A DNA stretch of 26,729 nucleotides, taken from the NCBI RefSeq assembly GCF_001949145.1, contig NW_019091371.1, forward strand, positions 1,569,719-1,596,447, given 5' to 3'. Every line of letters begins with the position of its first letter. Within the stretch, counting starts at the first letter, position 1. Below are positions 9,639-18,405 of the stretch, in pieces. The position numbers and the translations under genes are program-made. Source of the DNA: Acanthaster planci. Lineage: Eukaryota > Echinodermata > Asteroidea > Valvatida > Acanthasteridae. The notes under the pieces are model-generated. The model was not told the DNA's origin. It worked only from the letters and a program-made list of their open reading frames with translations, and searched no databases.

Positions 9639-10487
9639 ACTACATTTTGCGTTGCCAGTGAGTCTACAATTGACAATTAGGCCTATTCGCCCAGGTAATC
9701 AATAAATTATAACCCGAGGATAAGTTTTATTCAAACAGAGTGAAAAATTCAGCATGTTTCTGTAAGTTTTGATAATTTTTAATAAGAGATGGCATTTTTC
9801 CGAAATTTGTAAATTTTCCTTCACCATATGTTCACCGTGTCTGTTATCACCTACCGTCTGTCTCTTTAACAGTTATATCTTACGCCATCCTGCCCCTGGA
9901 TATCCGTTGCTGGGTTGCCACATGTCAATTCTTAAATGGCCAAAGGTGTCTGAAGGCACATTTAACTGCCAAAATGCTCATTTTTTTGGAGTCAAATCAA
10001 GGGCTTCTGCACTGAAAAACCTTTGCGTGCGTAAAGCGTGCCCCCAATCTCAATTAGCCTTCGGGGCAATAAAATAATAGCAAATAACTACATGTACATC
10101 GGCATTATTGTCTCCAATTTTTTGCTGTTTTTACACAACTTGAATTTTTCAGTAGATGTTTAGAATTTTTAACATTAATTTTCAGTTAAATAGTGCAGGT
10201 TCAATGATATGGTTATAACTCTTGGGGAATTAAAACTCAGAAATCAGACACTTTTAATGATTGTTTTAGACATCCATAATAGAATGAGTCCACCAAGAAA
10301 ATTAAATTTGCAATACGCAAATATTTATTATTCCTTCGGCAAACACCAATTTAAGCAATAAAATGGAATGTCAAAGTTGTTGCTGTAATTAAGAAAAAAA
10401 GTTCTGGTGAACAAAACTGAAGTTATTCAATGCCAGATAAATAAGTGTAAGGTGACGCACAGCAGTTATTCCCATCTCGGTCTTTCT
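9639..10487. other. COQ3 intron 1 DNA, nothing recognised
   Basis: AT-rich. A 102-residue open frame at 9769-10077 has no domain and no splice context. TACATGTA occurs at about 10089. Confidence 0.5.
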
Positions 10488-10546
10488 TTAACCCTAACCC
10501 TCCTCAATCCTTCACCTGTTGGAGGATTGAGGAAGGTTAGGGTTAA
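10488..10546. repeat. 23-bp hairpin built on CCCTAA telomere-like motifs
   Basis: 10488-10510 (TTAACCCTAACCCTCCTCAA...) and 10524-10546 (GGATTGAGGAAGGTTAGGGT...) are reverse complements with one mismatch, with a 13-base loop. Each outer arm contains just under two CCCTAA/TTAGGG units, the metazoan telomere repeat. That is too short to call an interstitial telomere array. Confidence 0.85.
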
Positions 10547-10967
10547 GGAGAAAACTGGAAAAAAATAGAGTAAATTACAAGTAATATGGAACTTTACCAC
10601 AAAATAAGGTTATTTTGTTACCTCTGAAAACTAGATCATTCTGTTTATCCTCATTTATTCATGTAAACAAAATGCTTTAAAGGCCATCATAGAAACCTTT
10701 TCTCGATACTGGGATTCAGACACTCCACCTCCGCTTGCATACGATGCGTACACAGATTTTCACAGTTATCGTAGAGGTTCTTATGAATCAAGTTAAAGAG
10801 TAAGAGTTACATGTAAATAACAGAGAGGACACAATAATTCAGGAAGGTGAGCAGGCAATCTGTATTTTGATCGGAAAATGTGACAGTTATCGCGATAATA
10901 GAATAAACTATCCTATGATGTAAAACCATGGCTTGACCTATGGCATTATATGGCCTACGTAGTCCGT
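10547..10967. other. COQ3 intron 1 DNA, nothing recognised
   Basis: A 118-residue minus-strand frame (10807-11163) overlaps the next inverted repeat and shows no domain. Confidence 0.5.
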
Positions 10968-11061
10968 GTAACTTGGACTTTACAAATTGCCAGTTGGAAA
11001 TGGTTGGGCCATGTAGCCATGTCCAAATATTTAAAAGGGGGATTTGTAGAGTCCAAGTTAC
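10968..11061. repeat. 20-bp inverted repeat, one mismatch, 54-bp spacer
   Basis: GTAACTTGGACTTTACAAAT at 10968-10987 pairs with ATTTGTAGAGTCCAAGTTAC at 11042-11061. Weaker pairing may extend outward (GGCCTACGTAGTCC against GGACTGTGCCATGG). Probably a short foldback repeat. Confidence 0.75.
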
Positions 11062-11971
11062 TTGGACTGTGCCATGGCCCACAAGGCTATGTATCCACAC
11101 CAGAGACCGGTTTTCGAGGGAATAAGGCTTTTTCTTTAATTTAAGAAATACAAACAAATCCAAGATATATTAGCTAATGTCCTAATCACTTTTCCTCAGT
11201 CACAGGCAATGTGAAAACAACGATCAAAACTTGAAAACCTTGCTTTTGCTCAACAGAGCAATCTCCGATGCTGTCACAAATGCGCCACCCATCGATGACC
11301 ATGACCTATTTTCGAGGTTTGTATAGGGGGTACGGTGCCCAAGTGAAGCCATATGTAAATTAAATGTTTGCAGCTGCGCGGCGCCTCTCGTACGACCTCA
11401 TTTCATCCTATACAAATTGGGAGTCGTCTTTTCGCAAACCAACTTCTTTTTACCTCGCAAGGTATTAGTATGATTTTAAATTTCAAATTAGAAATAAAAG
11501 GTAAAACTATAGCAGGTGTTTCTTTGCTTTTTAACTCCAAAAGTTTCCTACTGTGTTGTGTCCTAACACTGATTTATTATCAAGAACATCATGATCAAAA
11601 TGTAAAACTACGGATAAAAGTTAACGCATCGAAGATCACGTTTCAGCAGGCTACGAACTCACAAGACTTAGATTCTGCCACAAGAACACAAACACGATTA
11701 AAACATGTAGATCGTGTCAACTTGTGCATGCGTAACACACTACATACATAACACACTTTTTTTTTGTTTTTTTCAGTTGCAGCTAAGCCTGTGTTTCTTT
11801 TTCATTGAACAGGAAACCATTGAAAGTGGTAAAATGGCAAATGTTTTCAATTGAACACACATCATTTATTTCTAACACTGAAACAAACAACATGTTTAGT
11901 ACTTACAATGGAGATCATGTGATAATAATTCTCCCTTGGAAACCTGACGAAAGAAACTGTATTCATAAACT
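11062..11971. other. COQ3 intron 1 DNA, no gene called
   Basis: The longest frame is 127 codons at 11368-11751, from a non-ATG start; it has no recognisable domain. A T-rich tract lies near 11758-11772. The left end of the pogo-like element should lie here, but I could not find its terminal repeat. Confidence 0.45.
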
Positions 11972-13392
11972 TTACTCCTCTGTGGGTTGGAGGCAAGGGA
12001 GACCATGGTAAGGAAAATAAAATGTATCCCCTGCACGTGGACGGGTGACACCGCAACAGTACTTGATGTGTGTCCAGTGCAAGCAGTTTTCAAACATGCT
12101 TTGGCCCCGTGACGTTAGGTACTGTAGATGGAGTTGGCAAGTTCAATGGGTTGAAATCGATGGCAAACACAGCACTTGTCACTGTCATCAATATCTACAT
12201 TGCTGTCATCATCATCAGTTGACATTGATGGTGCTATAGCCGAAGCACTGTAGTGTTCTCATGCAGTTGGCCAACTTGGACCAGGGTCAGATAGAGAAGC
12301 TGTGCAGGGCTCTTTTTCTCGGGCAAAAGGGCCGTTGTTTATGCATTGCATGCATTCTCACAGATTGAGTATCAATTGATCCCTGTCGTGGAGTTGGCCC
12401 GCATTTGTTGCTGACAAAAGGGCATTATATGTGCTCTCGAATGGCCCAAAATATGCCAAATCAAGTGGCTGCGAGACATACACTGTAGCTTGTATGGGCA
12501 GGCAAGACAAACAGCAAAAGATTTTGGTCTATTGCCCAGTCAATCAGTTTTATGTTGATGTGAGATCAATGGCCCTCATAGAGAAGGAGTATCGGCTCGT
12601 CTTTTGATCAACTCAACGTATTTCAAGAAATGTGATGAGAGGTACCTGTATATCATGGAAGTATTGGACCAGCCACTGTTGATAACAGTCTCACCTGTGC
12701 CAGGTAAGCAGCCGTTGAGTAGCTTCTGTCCCACACATGAACATTGTCCTGGGAATACAAAGCATGGAGGTAGTTGCTGTCCCAGAGCATTTCCTGCACT
12801 GATGATGGTAACAGTCATTCCTTTGCCACTTGTCATAGCAAGTGGGTTGGATGATGAGGCTGAGTCAACAATGAAATGCGGGGAACGGTTTTATTTGACA
12901 CCCTTCCCATGCACATTGAAGATGCGCTCTGGTGCTGCCTTCAATTTGTATTATGTCATCACCTCTTCAAGCTTAGTGAAGTACATGTATGTCTTCACCA
13001 CTTCTTCGTAGGTTGCCTTTGCTCTCTACAGATCAAGGCTTTGTGGCTTTTTCACACTCAGCTCAGGCCATCTTGACATGAAGTTATGGAACCACTTGAG
13101 GCTAGGTGGAGGATTTTCATCCCTTTTATTAAGACTGACTGCATAAATTGTGGCTGTGCCAATGACTGTATACCCTGCTGTATCCATAGCCTGGTAGAAC
13201 CATCTTCTGCAGGGGACTGACCAGGTTCTCCTCAAGGCTGAACGGTGGAGCTGGTCACGACCTGGTGACTTCTGGATCAACTTTTCCCTGAAGGCCATCC
13301 CACAATGTGGTTTCAGGGACACCAAACCCTCTTGCAGCACTGCAAACTGACTCATTCTCATCAACAACTTACCAAAATGCTTTTGTTACCAT
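11972..13392 (-). pseudogene. Decayed pogo/jerky-like DDE transposase with C-terminal zinc domain
   Basis: Domains read in order on the minus strand. The helix-turn-helix part (about 13355-13200) gives ENESVCSAARGFGVPETTLW. A CENP-B-type segment (about 13150-13020) ends in RWPELSVKKPQSLDL. The DDE_1 core (about 12930-12440) contains MTSGKGMTVTIISAGNALGQ, PPCFVFPGQ, GWSNTSMIYRYLSSHFLKYV, then LLLYEGH and LFVLPAHTSY. A Cys-rich C-terminus follows (DKCCVCHRFQP, then CLHWTHIKYC), ending at a stop at 11974-11972. Breaks: stops near 13018, 12942 and 12901, frame changes near 13200, 12595 and 12115, and further stops downstream. The first catalytic Asp region, normally NVDEKG in the family, reads NVHGKG; the second, normally DGH, reads EGH. 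It is therefore inactive. It lies in COQ3 intron 1, antisense to the gene. The Tc1/mariner pogo group (Jerky/Tigger relatives) is the best placement. Confidence 0.88.
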
Positions 13393-13971
13393 TGATGGTG
13401 AACAGTTCCTGTAGGAATTTGCCCTAGTCTTCAGCACTAGGCTTGTGCACATGTTCTGAAAGATACAAAAATGATATACATGTATTTTGCTGTTTGGGTT
13501 TCAATTGATTGGTTGTAATAATCGATGAATACTTGGCATAATGATTCTTTAATCAAAATATATTTTTACTTATAGGCCTTCACTGTATAAAACCTTCAAA
13601 ATGCATTTTACTATTGCAGTGGCCTGTAGTTACATCAGCGCCCTGATGAGGAGAGAGCTAATTAATTATGCAGCCCACAAGCCACATTTTACCTTGCGCG
13701 GGCAGAGCCTCAACATCCATAGTCTCTGGGTGTCCACATTTCATTCTTTCAGTTAGATTATACTTCTTTATTAATCTTCGAATGTAAATTACTACTTTAT
13801 AAACACTGTTTTGTAAATAATCAATGCTGATTCCAGTGTATGTAATGGTTGAGGGTAATTACACGATGCGTTTAATGAATGGCGGAGCAATACATGTATG
13901 TTTAGCCACAGCTTTGTGGCTGTGCCTATGGGCATTGGGTGTTTTCGAACTTTCTAGAGTCCGGTCTTTTT
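13393..13971. other. COQ3 intron 1 DNA, no gene found
   Basis: This would hold the right end of the pogo-like element. I could not find an inverted terminal repeat matching 11.7-11.97 kb. AT-rich in 13480-13620 and 13740-13830. Confidence 0.45.
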
Positions 13972-14106
13972 CGCCCGAACAGAGATATTGACAAATGGGA
14001 AGAACTACCAACATAGGGCTGGATAACTCAGTTGGTAGAGCACTGGTATAGTGTTCTACGTTCTAATCCCACTCCAGTCAATTTCTTTGTTCATCTTTAT
14101 AATCGT
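13972..14106 (+). mobile_element. tRNA-derived SINE, copy A
   Basis: A tRNA-like head (about 14017-14079) starts GGCTGGATAACTCAGTTGGT and keeps an A-box-like TAACTCAGTTGGTAGAGC. The B box is degraded (CGTTCTAATCC). The flanks, GAACAGAGATATTGACAAATGGGAAGA before it and CAATTTCTTTGTTCATC-TTATAATC after it, are shared with copies B and C, so the repeat unit is longer than a tRNA. The anticodon arm does not fold, so it is not a functional tRNA. Confidence 0.75.
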
Positions 14107-14378
14107 TAACTTTTATGTTAAGAGTAGGCATTCTAGAATTGGTACACTTTACATTCCCATGCATTTACACATGCTGATATACAGTATATTGTTTATTATG
14201 TCGTTTTTATATACATGTACTTGGAATGTACTGTATTGTGTTTTGACAGCAGCTCGAAACTTTGGGGGTTAATTGCCTGCATGCTTAGGCCATCGCCAGC
14301 AAACCTACATCTAGCTCTAGAACTCATCACTGTCTGAGCTACCACACTGGGGTAATTTACTAAAGTGCATGTGTTATA

Positions 14379-15151
14379 CAGTAAACTCCGGCTAAATCGG
14401 CACTCTCGGGACTCAAGAAATTTTGACAACTTACGCAAATGCTGACTTGTGCTGTAAGTCGTCATTTTGCAGACTTACACGTACACATGTATTGCCTATG
14501 TACATTATGAATCCTTGCACTAATTAATGGCTTTGATTTACCCTGGTTTATTTCTACCTCCATGGTCGACCCCTGCAAATTCGTTCTCGATTATTATCCT
14601 CACAGGCTGCAAGTTCGATAATTGATCATGTGCCCCTAAGGACAAAGCAAGGACGGCAAGCCACTTGCATATCACATCACGACTCGACAGTGGAGTACAT
14701 ACATGGTCGAGATACAGTTACAGTACAGAAAACATACACTCATCCACACATGCGCATTGGTTAAGTTTGCTCAATATAGTCTGGATACCAGACCCGATGA
14801 TTCTGACTACCCGATGAATCATTATTAAGGGTCGTCAGGGAATTTTTGGGTAGGGAACCAGACTATGTTCAATAAGGCGACCCCTAAAAAGGAAAGAGCG
14901 CATGCGTGTAGCCCTAGAGGGGCTACTGGTATTGAATTTTTTTCATGCCGACTTACACAAAGGAATTTTTGTGGTTTTGTGGAAAAGGGACCAAGAAAAA
15001 CATGCCGTCTAATACAAAATGACGACTTATAAATGCCAACTTAGAAATGAAATTTTCAATGGAAATGTATTAGACTGTCAGGACTTTTGTCAACAGGCCG
15101 ACTCAGACGATATGATGAGTTATGCAATGCCGATTTAGTCGGAGTTTACTG
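14379..15151. mobile_element. Pogo/Tigger-type MITE, 773 bp, TA target duplication
   Basis: The left end CAGTAAACTCCGGCTAAATC matches the reverse complement of the right end with one mismatch over 24 bases. TA flanks both sides (14377-14378 and 15152-15153), as for Tc1/mariner-class insertions. CAGTAAACTCC is typical of pogo/Tigger termini. Internal phrases such as GACAACTTACGCAAATGC and ATGACGACTTATAAATGCC are degenerate repeats of the terminal pattern. There is no transposase. A second inverted repeat is nested at 14748-14907. Confidence 0.85.
14748..14907. mobile_element. Small palindromic element nested in the pogo-type MITE
   Basis: Left CATGCGC...TTGCTCAATATAGTCTGG pairs with right CCAGACTATGTTCAATAAGG...GCGCATG. 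Inside, ACCAGACCCGATGATTCTGA partly pairs with GGGTCGTCAGGGAATTTTTG. There is no coding capacity. The ends of this inner element are approximate; the core may be only 14778-14868. Confidence 0.6.
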
Positions 15152-15269
15152 TATTTCAATTGCATGTTTTGCAAGACCACTTTTATAACTCCGAGAATAA
15201 TAACTACTGTGTGACTACATGTATAATGTACTTTGTATGCAACATTTTTTTAGTTTAAATAGTCATGTC
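15152..15269. other. Short gap between transposons
   Basis: About 120 bp between the pogo-type MITE and the Penelope-like relic, with one TACATGTA. Nothing else seen. Confidence 0.5.
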
Positions 15270-16347
15270 AAAATATGGAGGGCCTGACGTTTTGATCCTA
15301 GCAGAATCTTTCTCAAAGGCAAAATGACAAGTGGACATGACAAACAAGCAAACAGGGAATCAACCAAGCATGGATGAATGCAAGAGGACACAAGGAAAGG
15401 TCAAGAAAGCTGCAAGCTGGATAAAGGGACAAAGGCTAAAGGGGAGTGCATGAAAGGCATGGTTGAATAACAAAGGAATGTAAGGTGGGAAGAGATGAAA
15501 GAAAAAATACAATGGATGAAACTGGACTCAAAGTGGCAGGGGGTTATAATCTCTGGACGCTCTGGTACCACCCACATAACCAAAGGCACTATCAGTTGTA
15601 GCTCTTCTAATGTCATATACATGTATATTATCTCTTGCAGAGTGTGCAGTGTTAAGTATGTTGGAGAGACCAAGAACACTCTCAAGAAGCGTTTCTATGG
15701 CCACAGATCGCGGTCAACACCAAATGACTAGACACCCCTGTAGGCCACCACTTCAACCTTCCTAACCATTCTATGTGTGACATGATCTTACAGGGCATAG
15801 AATCACTTCAGTTCTGTGAAGATGCTGTTCGCTTCAACAGGGAGAAGCTTTGGATCAAACGCCTCCGCACCATACAACCCCATGGCCTGAACATCCAAAA
15901 GAGAAACTACTAATGAATCCCTTCTCGGCAGGAATTTCTTTCTGAAAGCCGACTCCAAGAATTCCAGCCTCGCTTGGCCACGAAGGCCACCTGCCAAACC
16001 GTAAATTCTCGGTTTGTGGCCCAGCGTGCTCTGCACGCTTTGAATTACACGCTGACTGTTCGGTGGCATGCAGCTCTACTCAAGCTTCCACATTCCNTTC
16101 ATTTCTGGGCTACACACAAAGACCAATTACCATATACACAAGAGCTAGGGTCTGCCTTCTTTCATCGTGTTCGCTCGAGCATGGGCCGAGAATAATAGCT
16201 GAAAAGCGAGCTGAGGATCTCAATTTTTACGGTGGCTATAGCCGCCTCCCGGTGCGAAGAGGTTAACACTCTTTTCTTTCCCTCTCTTTTTTCTGCAGAT
16301 TATAAGATTCTGCTAGGATCGAAACATCAGCCCCTCCATATTTTGAG
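15270..16347 (+). mobile_element. Penelope-like retroelement relic with inverted end repeats
   Basis: The ~45-bp block at 15270-15315 (AATATGGAGGGCCTGACGTT, then GATCCTAGCAGAATCTTTC) is the reverse complement, with few mismatches, of 16303-16347 (AGATTCTGCTAGGATCGAAA...CCCTCCATATT). Between them lies a GIY-YIG coding relic. Penelope-like elements are reverse-transcriptase elements that carry a C-terminal GIY-YIG endonuclease and often have inverted or partial flanking repeats. No reverse-transcriptase domain remains, so this copy is 5'-truncated or internally deleted. The region 15914-16300 is 3' non-coding and contains the single N at 16097. Confidence 0.8.
15531..15913 (+). pseudogene. GIY-YIG endonuclease fragment of a Penelope-like element
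   Basis: The first frame gives THITKGTISCSSSNVIYMYI then ISCRVCSVKYVGETKNTLKK and RFYGH. The YxxYVGET and RFxxH patterns are those of the GIY-YIG fold as found in Penelope-like elements. After a +1 shift near 15728 it continues DTPVGHHFNLPNHSMCDMIL, then REKLWIKRLRTIQPHGLNIQ, and stops at 15911-15913. The order, including the HFNLPNHS and LRTIQPHGLN blocks, is characteristic. The frameshift and lack of reverse transcriptase make it a pseudogene. It lies in COQ3 intron 1, in the same orientation as the gene. Confidence 0.88.
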
Positions 16348-16550
16348 ACATTTATTTTAGGTCATTGTAGTCAGCAACCAGTGTGCAGCGGTTTTGTATT
16401 ACATATCTTTTAAACAGTTATGTAATCATTTTACATACAGGGTTGGTTTTGAGGTGCAAACTCAAGTGTTGAGATGAGACTGATGAATCAGTGAATATAA
16501 ATACTTCATGAAACAAATCATATAGGGAAACTAACTAGGTGCTTATGAAT

Positions 16551-16693
16551 GATTATAAAGATGAACAAAGAAATCGACTGGAGCGGGATTTGAACCTGCG
16601 GCTCTTGAACACCGTACCAGTGCTCTACCAACTTACATTAGCTACTCAGCTGTATGTTGGTGGCTCTTCCCTTTTGTCAACATCTTTGTTCGG
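16551..16693 (-). mobile_element. tRNA-derived SINE, copy B (inverted)
   Basis: On the minus strand: GAACAAAGATGTTGACAAAA..., then a tRNA-like head with GTTGGTAGAGCACTGG and a good B box, GGTTCAAATCC, then CAGTCGATTTCTTTGTTCAT. A five-to-six-base insertion (near 16637) disrupts the A box and D arm. It forms the left arm of an inverted pair with copy C. Confidence 0.8.
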
Positions 16694-16715
16694 GGGGCGC
16701 TAGCCAGGAGCCATT

Positions 16716-16853
16716 AAACCTGAAACACAAATGGGAAGAGCCACCAACATAGGGCTGGGTAGCTCAGTTGGTAGAGCACTAATACAGTGTTCCAAAGGCT
16801 GCAGGTTCAAATCCTGCCCCAGTCAATTTCTTTGTTCATCCTTATAATCAAAA
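16716..16853 (+). mobile_element. tRNA-derived SINE, copy C
   Basis: The tRNA-like head at 16753-16824 has a pairable 7-bp acceptor (GGCTGGG with CCCAGTC, one G-T), a D arm GCTC/GAGC inside TAGCTCAGTTGGTAGAGC (A box), and a perfect T arm GCAGG-TTCAAAT-CCTGC (B box). The anticodon stem does not pair and no clear anticodon exists, so this is a SINE head rather than a working tRNA. The tail CAATTTCTTTGTTCATCCTT is shared with copies A and B. The best-kept of the three. Confidence 0.8.
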
Positions 16854-18214
16854 TAAATACTTGATAGCATATCTGGTGTCCGATTCATCCTTGGGGGAGT
16901 ATTCTTCTTGGTGTCTCATCCAATACTGGAGGATGGACCTACCACCCCACCACCAGGGGCAACCTTCATGTACATGTACATTTAGGTTGTCGCACTATGA
17001 TAACTTTGTCTAATCAACGAAAGCAAAAATGCACAGTGTATATTGAAATACATTTCTTTAAAATGTAAGTTTCAATGTACGTGTAGGCCTTACATATTTT
17101 ACGTGCATACACTTTTAGAAAAAATTTCATTGAAAAGTAAGCTTATTGCATAATTTTAATTCATCCTTCCATGTGTGAGGGCACAAACATTTTGTTCAGG
17201 TAGTAAGAAAATGCTGTAACGAATATGTCTTTTCTAAGCCTCTGCACTTTTCCCCGCATGCTCAGTTGTCAATTGAGTCGCATGCTTAGAACTGTACGCG
17301 CATGCCCACATCAACCAAAAAGGACCATTGTGTCTGCCACAATCAAGTCTTCCATTCAAAGAAAACTATACTTTTTATTTTATTACTTTGTAAGTATCCA
17401 TACATCTAACTGGGATTTGAACCTATGCTGTTAAGAAACTTTTAGACGTAGAAATACGGCAGTTTGAGTGACTGCGCAACACGAGCGCTTGTTGACAGAG
17501 AGAGTCAGTGTGTTCTGCATTAAGTTATGGTTAAATTAAGGCAGGGTCAACATGATATTATCATTATGATGAATATTTAGCAATAGTAAAATATATTCAT
17601 GATAATGAATATTAAAATATTAAATATCTATGATTATTTAATATTCATATTTAGTCAGGTATGAATATTCATTGTCCCTGTGCCCGACACCTGTCAAGCG
17701 CACATGCACTATGTTCTACATTACTTGAAAATGGCTACTGTCATGGTGACTACTGCAATGAAGTGCGTGTGCCAAGTACAGCCTAAAAGTCACTTTTCAG
17801 ACACCCAGCCCCACTTTTCCCCAGCCACTGGTAGATTTCGAGTTAACTGGGTAGTGTATATGGTAAGTCATTGGGGGGAAAGTTTCTTTGATTTGTGGCA
17901 TTGTCTGGACAGTATATGGAACTCTTGCCAAATTCCCCACACAGACATATCACTTGAGTCCCTGTGCACAAATCCTATTTCAATAACTCAAAGTCACTAC
18001 TCTGTCATACTCTGTGTGACTTTCAGCAAATGTAGTTTACAAGGAGTCGTAATGCTATGGTATGAGAGGTGAATGATCCACAGGTGAAACAAAGCTATTC
18101 AATCAAATTTTCCTGTGACAGCAAATCTGAGTAACTGAAAGCTCTTAAAAAGGTTTGAATGAGGATTTCAGAACACAAGACTAAGTATTTTTTGAAAAAC
18201 TCGGATTTTTACTT
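16854..18214. other. COQ3 intron 1 DNA, no gene found
   Basis: Contains a B-box-like GGTTCAAATCCC on the minus strand at about 17411-17422, which may be another decayed tRNA-derived repeat. It also holds an AT-rich stretch described separately. A 130-residue plus-strand frame at 17680-18072 has no recognisable domain. Confidence 0.45.
17550..17670. repeat. AT-rich, self-complementary GAATATT stretch
   Basis: Repeated AATATT, ATTATGATGAATATT and TATTCATGATAATGAATATT text gives many short inverted repeats. Low complexity; no element assigned. Confidence 0.6.
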
Positions 18215-18405
18215 GCCATGAGGAAGGGACATGAAAACAACTAGGGTTACCCATCTCCTGAATCCACTCTGAACGCCAGGAAATATCAAATAGCAATACA
18301 AGGGTGTAGGGCATTTCAAAACTGTCAAGGTTTTTTTTTATGTAAACTGATGCAAAGCTAAGAGTAGGCATGGAGCACATAGTGAGAACAGCATGGAACG
18401 GGCTG
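18215..18405 (+). repeat. Dispersed repeat, copy 2 (copy 1 at 4340-4520)
   Basis: Aligns colinearly with copy 1, with few gaps, over about 180 bp. On the minus strand the peptide MPYTLVLLFDISWRSEWIQE resembles the copy 1 peptide HYILGFLFDLCWLSEWIQ in the same frame. The right side may extend to about 18610, where AGGCCTACATGTTC resembles AGGCCTACATGTAC near 4850, but that link is weak. Confidence 0.65.

Noticed and set aside
11368-11751. 127-codon plus-strand frame
   Set aside because: No ATG at the start, no domain, AT-rich intron composition; most likely chance.
12604-13011. 135-codon plus-strand frame
   Set aside because: It is antisense to the pogo-like transposase core, whose minus-strand homology is clear.
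16753-16824. Functional tRNA gene
   Set aside because: Acceptor, D and T arms pair, but the anticodon stem does not, no anticodon can be read, and the same flanks recur in two other copies, so it is a SINE head.
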